Positions 15,983 to 23,333 of a stretch of DNA of 64,000 nt are shown piece after piece. Under the pieces are notes generated by a model. The model was given only the letters and a program-made list of their open reading frames with translations, was not told the origin of the DNA and did not search any database. The DNA is from Paenibacillus ehimensis NBRC 15659 (lineage in GTDB: Bacteria > Bacillota > Bacilli > Paenibacillales > NBRC-103111): the NCBI RefSeq assembly GCF_004000785.1, contig NZ_BILX01000002.1, positions 1 to 64,000 on the forward strand, in the 5' to 3' direction. Position 1 is the first letter of the stretch. Each line of letters starts with the position of its first letter. A program made the translations under genes and the position numbers.

Positions 15983-16222
15983 ATGCACCATGATTATTTA
16001 TTGGCCGGGGAAAGCGAGGAGCGGATTCTCTATCTTGCCCGGATTGGCGCGATCTTCGAGAGGCTATACGGCCTCAAGGATTTACACGATGCTGAAAGCA
16101 GGGCGATGGCGAACGCCGGAGTTACGGCCAAAATGCTGGCCGAGCTTGGTTACAGTAGCGAGCAAATTGAAACTGTTTTGCGCGAGCGGCTGTTCTTCTA
16201 TAAGCAAAAAACGAACCACTAG
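15983..16222 (+). CDS. Hypothetical helical protein after the Spo0E-like gene
   Basis: A 79-residue (83 if the GTG at 15971 is used) soluble, mostly helical acidic protein with LARIGAIFERLYGLKDLHDA and LAELGYSSEQIETVLRERLF. The family is not recognised. Its ATG is 5 nt after the Spo0E-like stop and it lacks a good RBS of its own, so it is probably translated by coupling with the phosphatase. A second small helical regulator acting with the phosphatase is possible but unproven. Confidence 0.55.
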   Translation: MHHDYLLAGESEERILYLARIGAIFERLYGLKDLHDAESRAMANAGVTAKMLAELGYSSEQIETVLRERLFFYKQKTNH

Positions 16223-16375
16223 TATACCGATTCAAGAAGCGGCAAAACTCCATGCCATATTTCCAACGGAAAACAGCCGTTCCGTGCTGACTTAAATTAA
16301 CCTTGGAAGCAGATCATGATTGGAACGGAGGATGTGACTCCTTGGAGCTGAACTTTGGATCTTTAGGAGGATTCG

Positions 16376-16909
16376 ATGACATATATGAATTCCGCACAAG
16401 CCATTATGTTTTTGAAAAATAACCAGCCCTTCACCAAAGATACGGAGGAAAAGTTCGAGGTCATCAAAAAGTATAACGACGTGAGGGTACACTTTTTAAA
16501 CCATCCTGATCCTCAGTGCATTCCATTATTTCTAAATTCATTTGGCGAAGGCAGCGGCTTCGGGGTCTATCAGCTGATTGAAGATGTTTTGATGAAGTAT
16601 TCGATAGAGCAAGTCGTTCCGCACTTAATTACCGCATTACATAGCGAACATATCGGCGTGAGGTATTGGTGTGCGCATATCGCTGCATCTTTTCCAACCC
16701 CAAGTTTAATTACACCTCTCAGTAATCTGCTTAGCGACCCTGATCCCGATATTAGATGTGCGGCAGTAACTGCCTTGTCCCAAATCGAGGATGACAGGAT
16801 TATCGGTCTATTCAAGGGAGTTCTGGAAAAAGAAACCGACTCGGACGTGCTTGAACACATTCAAGAAGCTCTGACTGAACCCAAATTAACTTCGCTAACC
16901 CCCAAGTAA
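16376..16909 (+). CDS. HEAT-repeat protein
   Basis: A 177-residue helical-repeat protein. From about residue 75 onward HEAT/PBS-lyase-type repeats are visible (VVPHLITALHSEHIGVRYWC, then LITPLSNLLSDPDPDIRCAA). TTAGGAGG lies 5 nt before the ATG. Such proteins are usually scaffolds; partner unknown. It may belong to the preceding Spo0E/hypothetical operon after a 153-nt gap in which I see no gene or terminator. Confidence 0.8.
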   Translation: MTYMNSAQAIMFLKNNQPFTKDTEEKFEVIKKYNDVRVHFLNHPDPQCIPLFLNSFGEGSGFGVYQLIEDVLMKYSIEQVVPHLITALHSEHIGVRYWCAHIAASFPTPSLITPLSNLLSDPDPDIRCAAVTALSQIEDDRIIGLFKGVLEKETDSDVLEHIQEALTEPKLTSLTPK

Positions 16910-16943
16910 CCTTGAGTGGCACTTCTGCCCATCAAGGTTACTT
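16904..16943 (+). terminator. Terminator overlapping the HEAT-protein stop codon
   Basis: Perfect 12-bp stem AAGTAACCTTGA/TCAAGGTTACTT followed by TTATT. The stop codon lies inside the left arm. Confidence 0.85.
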
Positions 16944-17056
16944 TTATTAAATAAAGATTTCCAGGATTTACGCTAGGAAATTCTTATTGGCATGTTATTT
17001 TATGTTAATTCCCCGTTATGGTAGTATGGTTTTATAGATTTAGGGGAGGGTGTTCC

Positions 17057-17170
17057 GTGCGGGTGGATAATCGCTCTTTGCGGTTGGAAATTGAAGACCA
17101 GATGAAGCTGCATGGCTACAACCTGAATAAAGAGCCGAACTGACGGGGATTAACGCCGGAATTGGATGTC
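17057..17170 (+). pseudogene. Remnant of a third RRNPP regulator
   Basis: GTG start behind GGGGAGGG, then RSLRLEIEDQMKLHGYNLN, nearly identical to residues 5-25 of the two complete regulators. A deletion shifts the frame, and the following DNA still matches the HTH coding sequence (TGACGGGGATTAA) for about 35 nt before similarity ends. The promoter region is also conserved. A third copy was therefore present and is now a stub. Confidence 0.8.
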
Positions 17171-17519
17171 TTGATTCCACGCGGCTTTTAGAATTGCCAT
17201 ACGGCAGCCCTCATAAAATAAGTATTTTCTTAGTGCTTAGGTTTTCTTAGTGCTTAGGTTGAGATAAGTCCCCTGTTTAAGCACTACATGCTACCCGCGT
17301 ACGTTCTTTTATTAGTAATTATATAATGAGGAGGACGTAGCCCAAGCGAAGGCGCGGGAGCGTCCTTTTTATTGAACTAACGGGCAGGTTAGCGGAAGGT
17401 GATTCTGATAAAATGCGATGAGAACTTAAAATGTCCAGGAAGACAAAACTTTGTTGTGCACAAATAGTTGCGATGCGATATCTCTGGTAATTTATACTGT
17501 GGTTGAAAGGAGGAATCTG
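17171..17519. other. Intergenic stretch with tandem 17-bp repeat
   Basis: No gene seen. It holds two adjacent copies of TTTCTTAGTGCTTAGGT near 17226-17259 and a terminator-like hairpin AGGACG/CGTCCT (17332-17366) followed by TTTTTATT. The promoter and RBS (AAAGGAGG) of the AraC-type gene are at its right end. Confidence 0.4.
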
Positions 17520-18416
17520 ATGGATTGGCTTGAACGGATGAACCGGGCGATGGACTATATCGAAATGAACTTGGCAGGGGAGATTGAACTGAGTGAAGTT
17601 GCGCGTAGAGCTTGCTGTTCGTCTCATCAGTTCCAGAGGATGTTCTCGTTCATTACCAATGTTACACTGGCGGAGTACATTCGGCGCAGAAAGCTCACCC
17701 TTGCCGCACTCGAATTGCAGAATAACGGGGCGGCCAGAGTGATTGATATCGCCATGAAATACGGCTACGAGTCCCCAGTTTCTTTCGCGCGAGCGTTTCA
17801 ATCTCTTCATGGAATCACGCCGGCAATGGCTCGACAAGACGGAATTGCTCTTAAAGCCTATCCGCGCCTCTCCTTCCTGATCACGATCAAAGGAGTAGAT
17901 GCGATGAATTATCGCATTGAAACGAAGGAATCATTCGAAGTATTCGGCATGGAAAGAGTTTTTTGTAACGATGGAAGCGGTGATGCACCGAACACGCCGG
18001 CACTATTCTGGCAACAAAGCCACGACAATGGCGAAGTTGAGCAACTTGCTGCTAACGCCGGCGACTTGCCCAGTTTCGTAAGCCAAGATTCATACAAAGT
18101 ACATGGGGTTTGCAGTTACAAGAATACAGGGAACGAAACTTTCCCGTATATGCTGTGTGCCTTTAAGAGCGGAACCAGTAACATAAACGGATATTCAACC
18201 ATAACAATTCCCGCTCAAACATGGGCCATCTTTCCCTCGGAACCAATTGCCCGGGATGCGTTCGGTGAAACCATTGAGACGTTGTATCGACGATTTTATA
18301 CGGAATGGCTTCCGACATCAGGCTACGAGCAGGTGGGTGAAATAGAATTACAAGTTTTCGGTGAAAGAGCTGGGTTTCATTCCGTTGAACTATGGTTCGC
18401 CGTAAGGAAAACCTAA
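17520..18416 (+). CDS. AraC-family regulator with GyrI-like effector-binding domain
   Basis: A 298-residue regulator. Residues 1-105 are the double-HTH AraC domain (LSEVARRACCSSHQFQRMFS and VIDIAMKYGYESPVSFARAF, then HGITPAMAR). Residues ~130-298 form a GyrI-like small-molecule-binding (SHS2) domain as in Rob/BmrR, recognised by the YRIETKESFEVFGMERVF start and the WLPTSGYEQVGEIELQVFG end. The ATG at 17520 has AAAGGAGG at ideal spacing. These proteins usually sense cationic or amphipathic drugs and activate efflux genes. The next gene (RidA-like) is 73 nt downstream and may be co-transcribed. Confidence 0.88.
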   Translation: MDWLERMNRAMDYIEMNLAGEIELSEVARRACCSSHQFQRMFSFITNVTLAEYIRRRKLTLAALELQNNGAARVIDIAMKYGYESPVSFARAFQSLHGITPAMARQDGIALKAYPRLSFLITIKGVDAMNYRIETKESFEVFGMERVFCNDGSGDAPNTPALFWQQSHDNGEVEQLAANAGDLPSFVSQDSYKVHGVCSYKNTGNETFPYMLCAFKSGTSNINGYSTITIPAQTWAIFPSEPIARDAFGETIETLYRRFYTEWLPTSGYEQVGEIELQVFGERAGFHSVELWFAVRKT

Positions 18417-18489
18417 GATACACTTCCGAGTTGGAGCACATGCCGAGATGGTGTGTGGAAAATAATAGGATGATAAGGGAGATGAGATT

Positions 18490-18870
18490 GTGAACAGAAA
18501 ATTCAACCCTCCGGGAATGGTTTCCTCAGACATATATCATCACGGAGTTGAGGTTACGTCTTTCCAACGGATGCTGTTCATTTCAGGTCAAGTAGGTGTG
18601 GGACCGGACGGAATTCCCGGCAAAGATATTCGGCAACAAACGGAGTTGGCGATCAATAATTTATATAAAGTTCTTGCCGGCGCAGATATGGATGCAAACG
18701 ACATCGTAAAATCCACGATCTATTTAACGGATGAGAATTTGCTTGGTGCCTTCATGGAGGCTGGTGCAGGGTACTTGCCTACCCCTCCCCCGGCGACGAC
18801 GTTAGTTATTGTCAAAGCGCTCGCTTCACCGGATTTGCTCGTTGAGATCGAAGCCGTCGCAGCGAAGTGA
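18490..18870 (+). CDS. RidA/YjgF-family protein without the catalytic arginine
   Basis: A 126-residue Rid-superfamily protein, normally trimeric, with FISGQVGVGPDG, QQTELAINNLYKVLAGADM, DIVKSTIYLTD and VEIEAVAA in family order. True RidA imine deaminases carry an Arg in the P-A-R segment before the last strands. Here that segment reads PPPATTLVIV, so the key Arg is absent and 2-iminobutanoate deaminase activity is unlikely. The start is GTG with AGGGAGATGAG upstream. It lies 73 nt after the AraC/GyrI-like regulator. Confidence 0.85.
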   Translation: MNRKFNPPGMVSSDIYHHGVEVTSFQRMLFISGQVGVGPDGIPGKDIRQQTELAINNLYKVLAGADMDANDIVKSTIYLTDENLLGAFMEAGAGYLPTPPPATTLVIVKALASPDLLVEIEAVAAK

Positions 18871-19078
18871 CGTTCTATTGCTCCTTTTATGCCCGAGTAT
18901 CGGGGGAAAAAGTTACCCAGGGAGCAGAGTGCCGCGGCCTCTGTTCTTTTTCTTTTATGTAACGGGCAACAGACTGACAGACGATCGGCGGCCTCGCTGC
19001 GCTAACGGGAGACGTTAGTTCAATAAATTGAATTTTACCACTTTTTGGCAACATGCTAAAATAATTTAGTACCAGTTA

Positions 19079-19115
19079 ACCTCTGAGTCTAATGTGGAGC
19101 TTAGAAAGACTTCTA
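19079..19115 (+). repeat. Dispersed repeat, copy 2
   Basis: CTGAGTCTA, GTGGAGC and GACTTCT in the same order and orientation as at 10795-10837. This copy lies inside a ~69-bp element with 10-bp terminal inverted repeats, resembling a small transposon end or MITE. Confidence 0.35.
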
Positions 19116-19306
19116 ATAAGTATTTGTGGTAACTGGTACGGTATTTAGAAGGAATTGGCCTTGAATAGGCGTATATATAATTTGTGCAGTGACCTCTAAG
19201 GGAACAACCGCCAGAGTAGGTTTGGAGCCGGCAGGACATCCTCCTGGACTTCTTTAACAGAAATGAGGCGCTCCATGATTTGGCGCTGCACATTTGATAA
19301 TTATTC

Positions 19307-19332
19307 AACCTGTCGAAATGACAGGTTTTTTT
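19307..19332 (+). terminator. Orphan terminator
   Basis: AACCTGTC/GACAGGTT with a GAAAT loop and seven T. It has no intact gene upstream, so it marks the end of a lost plus-strand gene. Confidence 0.75.
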
Positions 19333-19659
19333 GCGTAAAAATACAAAGAACTTAACAGAAGGGTCGGAAATTGTTCCCTTTCGTCGAAAGGAATTACCTA
19401 GAAGCCCTTTAAAGTTATTGAGGCGGATTCTCGACCCCTCAGTCGATTATGGGTAATGCACCGAATCTCTAAAACCTGACATGCTACATTGGGCCCATTA
19501 AGGCTACATTTTTAAGTTGGATTTTTAATTGATTTTTATCAAAATCGTCCCAAATACTGACGGGCGCGCGTCCGATGACAGCGAAGTCGGGACGGTTGTC
19601 ACCGTTGGGAAGCACTGGCACAAGCGGCTCGGCGAGCCGTCGCGCTGTCGGGCATGAGC

Positions 19660-20217
19660 TCATTCGGACGGCGTGCCCGGATACCATACGCCGAGCCACT
19701 GTTCGGCGCCGTAGTCCTCGAACCGCTCCACCTCGGTGAACCCCAGCTTCGCCGCGACGCGCATCGAGGCCTCGTTGGCGGTCTGGGTGGAGAGCACCAC
19801 CGGCTCGCCGGGATGCGCGTCGGCGAACCAGTCGAGCACCGCTGCGCACGCCTCGGTGGCGTACCCGCGTCCCCACGCCTGCGGCAGGAACATGTAGCCG
19901 AGTCCGGGCTCCCCGCCCTCTGGACGGATGTGACCCTTACGCTCCGGGTCGCGCCGATCGAGCGTGATCATGCCGATCGTTGTTCCGTTGAGCTCAACCA
20001 CGAAGAAGCCAAAGCGCTGCCCGGGCACCTCGGGCAGCGCGCGCTCGAGCTCGTCACGCGGTCGGGAGCCGCCGACGTAGGTGCCCACCTCTGGTGAGGC
20101 GAACAGGTCGATCAGCGCCGCACGGTCCCGGGCCTCGGACTGGCGGAGCACGAGCCGCTCGGTCATGATCGGGGCAGGTGGCCAGGCGACGGGGTGCACT
20201 GTGATTTCATCCGACAT
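19660..20217 (-). CDS. GNAT N-acetyltransferase (RimJ-like), very GC-rich
   Basis: A 185-residue GNAT: TERLVLRQSEARDRAALIDL start, substrate strand GTTIGMITLDRRDPE, acetyl-CoA loop PQAWGRGYATEACAAVLDWF, and ANEASMRVAAKLGFTEVERF at the end. This RimJ/RimL-type layout acetylates amino groups of proteins or small molecules. Base and codon use are strikingly GC-rich (third positions almost all G/C), unlike every neighbour. The GC-rich DNA runs about 100 nt past the stop to ~19557 and then ends abruptly. The RBS AAGGGAG sits in AT-rich host-like sequence. Recent transfer from an actinobacterium-like donor is the best explanation. Confidence 0.85.
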   Translation of the reverse strand: MSDEITVHPVAWPPAPIMTERLVLRQSEARDRAALIDLFASPEVGTYVGGSRPRDELERALPEVPGQRFGFFVVELNGTTIGMITLDRRDPERKGHIRPEGGEPGLGYMFLPQAWGRGYATEACAAVLDWFADAHPGEPVVLSTQTANEASMRVAAKLGFTEVERFEDYGAEQWLGVWYPGTPSE

Positions 20218-20238
20218 GTTGTAATCTCCCTTCTCTAT

Positions 20239-20439
20239 TTAATTCCGTTTGTCAATATTGGGATACCCTATCCCTTCCTCAAGAACCAACACTTTTGTTT
20301 CAGCATCAATCGAGTCCAGGTTGTTAGGTGCTTTTGAGGTATCGACCGATGGGCCAGGGCCGACTTTTTTAAACAATCCATTTTCAGTATAGATTTTTTC
20401 AACAGAGTTCTGAAGCTCCTCCATTTGCACGGTAGTCAT
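20239..20439 (-). CDS. Small hypothetical protein upstream of the GC-rich GNAT
   Basis: A 66-codon ORF starting MTTVQMEELQNSVEKIYTEN, acidic and soluble, of unrecognised family. RBS is weak (AGGATTAG). The frame is open further upstream to 20487, but that part overlaps a GNAT relic in another frame. It is 21 nt before the GC-rich GNAT gene and has ordinary AT-richer composition. It may be a genuine small gene or a leftover fragment. Confidence 0.35.
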   Translation of the reverse strand: MTTVQMEELQNSVEKIYTENGLFKKVGPGPSVDTSKAPNNLDSIDAETKVLVLEEGIGYPNIDKRN

Positions 20440-20441
20440 TT

Positions 20442-20677
20442 TCAGTCTAATCCTATTTTTTCTCTGGACACCCCGAAGCGATACCATGAGAGATCAAGCT
20501 CCATCTCTATGAGATCGAATCCCGGCGCAAAACCGCCCGGGACTACCCGCTCCACAACGAACCCGAAGCGCTCGAAAAAGCCGCGGCTGTACTGCGTCGT
20601 CTCAATCGTCACGATGGAAAACTGCGGCTCCGCCGTCGCAATCCGCTGCAATCGCCCGGCAAGAAGCTGCCCGACGC
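20442..20677 (-). pseudogene. C-terminal relic of a GNAT acetyltransferase
   Basis: Starting directly at the stop of the MerR-ankyrin gene, the frame reads SVGQLLAGRLQRIAT, then SIVTIETTQYSRGFFERFGF and VVPGGFAPGFDLIEMEL. This is the acetyl-CoA-loop helix and final strands of a GNAT domain. The N-terminal half is missing, probably lost when the present gene order formed. Confidence 0.6.
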
Positions 20678-22381
20678 TTACATGATGGAAGCCCCGTGCA
20701 TAAGCAAGATCTCGTAAACGTCCCGGCTTCCTTCCGCTTTAGCCGGGACGACCGCTCCCGCTTGAATCAGTGCCTCGACCACAGCAGCATGCTGCATCGG
20801 ATGGGAGCCGTTGCAGTGCATCGAACCGTGGATAGCGCTCTCCAGAGGCGTTCCGCCGTATCCGTTTTGGACCGAAACCGAGGCACCGCCAGCCAGCAGC
20901 ACCCGAACCGTGTCGAGATGGCCAAACCACGCCGCGATGTGAAGTGCCGTACCTTCTTCCCTGCTCGTCTCCTTGTCGAAACCGGCCTCCAGCATTAGGC
21001 GAACAGCGTCCGCCCGCCCCCGTTCGGCGAACTCCAGCAGCATCTCGCGGTCATCCGCCGTCAAGGCGGACAGCAGAGCCGGGTCTTCCTCAAGCATAGC
21101 GCGTATACGCTGCTCGTCGGCTGCGGCGCAGGCGCCGAGGAATTGATCGATGGACCCGGCTTCGCGGATAGCCCCGTGGCGAAGCAGCAAAGCCGCCGTT
21201 GACGTTTCTCCGAAACGAACCGCGAGCACGTAGGCTGTTTTGCCGTCCGTCCTCCGGGCATTCACCTCGGCTCCGTGCTTCAGCAGCAGCTCGACAATGG
21301 CCTGCGATCTTCCCCGATAGACAGCCCAATGCAGCGCCGTATTGCGCTGCTCGCCCAGCGTAAGCGCCAGATCAGCCCCGTGCTCCAGAAACCACCGGAC
21401 CCCGGCTTCATCGTCATAATCGAGCTTACGGAACAAAGCAGGCGTCGCATTGACGTCCACGCCGTATTCATGGAGCAGATCAAGGCAATCGTTCCGGGAA
21501 AGCTCGGCCGCGTGGTACAGCGTTTCCCCATCGTTCGGCTCCGCACCGGCCGCGAGCAGCGCTCGTCCAACCTCCATATGCCCCGCCATCCCCAGCGCTC
21601 CGTAGAGAACGGGCAGCTTGCGTTCATACGGATCATCCGGGTCTACCATGAAGGCGTTCGGGTTCGCCCCGCCCGCGAGAAGCATTTGTGCGGCTTGCGC
21701 GAAGCTTCGGCTTTTCTCGGCATCTCTGAGAAGCCAGGAGAAGCACAAATAAAGAAGCGGCTCCGCTTGGAACGGTCCTCCCGGCTTGACCGCAGAAGCG
21801 GGGTTTCGTTTCAAGTGGGCGGCAACAGCATCCGCATCCCCGGCGGCCGCAGCCGTATAAATGCTCGTCTTGGTCAAGCCCGGATGAGCCGCGAGAATCG
21901 CCCTCGCCGTCGCTTCATTCCCTTCCAGGGCAGCTTGCAAAAATTCGTCCGCCCAGTCCCGATTCGTTTGCATCTCCATCACCCTTATAATTTGTTGAAG
22001 GTTATCGACATAAGGACCCATTCCTTCTTCCACGGCAAGCTCGGCCTTCCGGATCGCCTGGACGGCCAACTGCAGGTTCCAAATCTTACGCTCGATCCAC
22101 TCCCGCTGCATCGCGAGAAGCGCCGACAGCTGAATATCCTTGTTCTCGACAATCCGCCGAATCTGCTTCAAGGAAAAGCCGACGAACTTTAGCGTCACAA
22201 TTTGCTGCAGCCGGACGAAATCCTCCTTCGAGTAAAGACGCTGTCCCGATTCGGAACGGTGTCCCGGTTTTAGCAAACCCATTCGCTCGTAATAGCGCAA
22301 AGTACGCGTGGTCACACCCGCCATTTCCGCAAACTTTCCGGTTCGGTATAAGCTTTGTTCTTCTTTCTTTATTTTCGGCAC
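20678..22381 (-). CDS. MerR-family regulator fused to ankyrin repeats
   Basis: A 567-residue protein. Residues ~10-80 are a MerR winged helix (YRTGKFAEMAGVTTRTLRYY, RMGLLKPGHRSESGQRLYS) followed by the usual dimerisation helix. From about residue 145 to the end run ankyrin-type repeats, clearest at TALHWAVYRGRSQAIVELLL, TAYVLAVRFGETSTAALLL, TALHIAAWFGHLDTVRVLLA and TPLESAIHG. MerR effector domains are normally short ligand pockets, so a long protein-binding repeat array here is unusual and suggests control by a protein partner. A GACGTTACGTC palindrome lies 48 nt upstream of the start. Confidence 0.9.
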   Translation of the reverse strand: MPKIKKEEQSLYRTGKFAEMAGVTTRTLRYYERMGLLKPGHRSESGQRLYSKEDFVRLQQIVTLKFVGFSLKQIRRIVENKDIQLSALLAMQREWIERKIWNLQLAVQAIRKAELAVEEGMGPYVDNLQQIIRVMEMQTNRDWADEFLQAALEGNEATARAILAAHPGLTKTSIYTAAAAGDADAVAAHLKRNPASAVKPGGPFQAEPLLYLCFSWLLRDAEKSRSFAQAAQMLLAGGANPNAFMVDPDDPYERKLPVLYGALGMAGHMEVGRALLAAGAEPNDGETLYHAAELSRNDCLDLLHEYGVDVNATPALFRKLDYDDEAGVRWFLEHGADLALTLGEQRNTALHWAVYRGRSQAIVELLLKHGAEVNARRTDGKTAYVLAVRFGETSTAALLLRHGAIREAGSIDQFLGACAAADEQRIRAMLEEDPALLSALTADDREMLLEFAERGRADAVRLMLEAGFDKETSREEGTALHIAAWFGHLDTVRVLLAGGASVSVQNGYGGTPLESAIHGSMHCNGSHPMQHAAVVEALIQAGAVVPAKAEGSRDVYEILLMHGASIM

Positions 22382-22428
22382 CTCCCTTTTGGCTGAAAGT
22401 GAATACCCTTGCCTTGATCTTAACAGAC

Positions 22429-22439
22429 GACGTTACGTC
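22429..22439 (-). promoter_or_regulatory. Palindrome upstream of the MerR-ankyrin gene
   Basis: GACGT/ACGTC arms around one base. On the minus strand TTGACG overlaps it and could be the -35. This is a candidate autoregulatory MerR operator. Confidence 0.35.
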
Positions 22440-22565
22440 AAAAGCAAGCATCCATGATAAAAATTCGGGCAAAGAAATTTATCATTGGACTAAAATCCCA
22501 TAAAATAATATTATTGGTTTATATCGGAAATATCGGAATCATTCACAACAAAAAGGGGGGGCGGG

Positions 22566-22703
22566 ATGGAGGAAGACAACAGCGGCAAGGTCGGCTTGAT
22601 TGTCGCTTCGGTCTTGATCGGGGGCATTCTTTTGATCGCAGGCTTTTTCCTGCTCGGTTACATGGGGATGATGAGTCTGGAAAAGGAACGGCGCGGGCCG
22701 TGA
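22566..22703 (+). CDS. Small single-span membrane protein
   Basis: A 45-residue ORF starting MEEDNSGK, then one long hydrophobic helix (VGLIVASVLIGGILLIAGFF), ending in a basic tail ERRGP. A GGGGGGGCGGG stretch gives a strong RBS. The family is not recognised. It is divergent from the MerR-ankyrin gene across 184 nt and so could be its target. Confidence 0.5.
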   Translation: MEEDNSGKVGLIVASVLIGGILLIAGFFLLGYMGMMSLEKERRGP

Positions 22704-22758
22704 ATTGCCGGATCAAGCTTATTCCAACGGAGTTCAGAGACGAAGGGGGACGGTGGCA

Positions 22759-22848
22759 TTGAGTCTTAAATATCCTTTGAGCTTCGGGATTGTTCTGGGC
22801 GTCATCCATTTCGTGTGGGGCTTGGTGATTCCCGATGTTTGGATTTAG
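22759..22848 (+). CDS. Possible tiny membrane peptide
   Basis: A 29-codon ORF from a TTG with GGGGGA 8 nt upstream, hydrophobic (FGIVLGVIHFVWGLVIP). An overlapping frame from ATG 22863 to 22979 encodes another hydrophobic 38-residue stretch (VPVGIGAFIMILILFTFI). Either two tiny membrane peptides or one broken membrane protein. Low certainty. Confidence 0.25.
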   Translation: MSLKYPLSFGIVLGVIHFVWGLVIPDVWI

Positions 22849-23017
22849 CCGCTTGTTTCGTCATGGCGCTGGAATATCCGCTCGATAAAATGGGTATCAC
22901 CAGCCGAGTAATCCCGGTCCCAGTGGGGATAGGAGCTTTCATCATGATCCTCATTTTGTTTACCTTCATCACCCGATGAGCGTTTGTGGTGGCACTTCGG
23001 CGGCTTTCCGTTGATGC

Positions 23018-23209
23018 TTATTTTCGTCCCCATAGGGCCATTGTCGTCATTTCCACTAAACTCACGATGATAAAAACGACGGTTCCTAACAGAAGAGAGG
23101 CTTGAAGCTCCACCTTCAAAAGGATAGGCAACATTATAAATAAAATCATAAAATTCAACACATTCCATGCCAGTCTCTTTTTAATAAAATGAATCAGGAT
23201 TGGCTTCAT
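23018..23209 (-). CDS. Two-span small membrane protein
   Basis: A 63-residue protein with helices at ~15-33 (WNVLNFMILFIMLPILL) and ~38-58 (LLLGTVVFIIVSLVEM). The frame is open from 23263, but AAAGGAGAG lies 8 nt before the ATG at 23209, which is therefore chosen. Function unknown. It lies alone between plus-strand small ORFs and the adenine deaminase operon end. Confidence 0.5.
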   Translation of the reverse strand: MKPILIHFIKKRLAWNVLNFMILFIMLPILLKVELQASLLLGTVVFIIVSLVEMTTMALWGRK

Positions 23210-23333
23210 CGGGTCATCTCTCCTTTCAAGTCCATCTAATTTTACCATAATCTTGATGCGCAATGCGAAACGGCCCTTGCCCGCAGCTTTGCGGCAAGAG
23301 CCGTTTGTTCGTCTATTATCAACCTTTCGTAGG

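Larger units (their letters stand above)
18871..19555. other. Long AT-rich gap with repeat copy, inverted repeat and orphan terminator
   Basis: No intact gene found. The 10-bp arms GTACCAGTTA/TAACTGGTAC (about 19070-19079 and 19129-19138) bracket the second copy of the dispersed repeat. Further on, 24 open codons ending LLDFFNRNEALHDLALHI (stop near 19290) look like the C-terminus of a lost gene, because a strong terminator follows at 19307. The right end (19484-19555) is AT-rich and ends sharply at a GC-rich segment. Confidence 0.4.

Noticed and set aside
19484-19876. 130-codon minus-strand ORF partly antisense-phase to the GC-rich GNAT
   Set aside because: Most of it is an out-of-frame reading of the GNAT gene (Arg-rich); only the last ~60 codons lie outside and match nothing I recognise.
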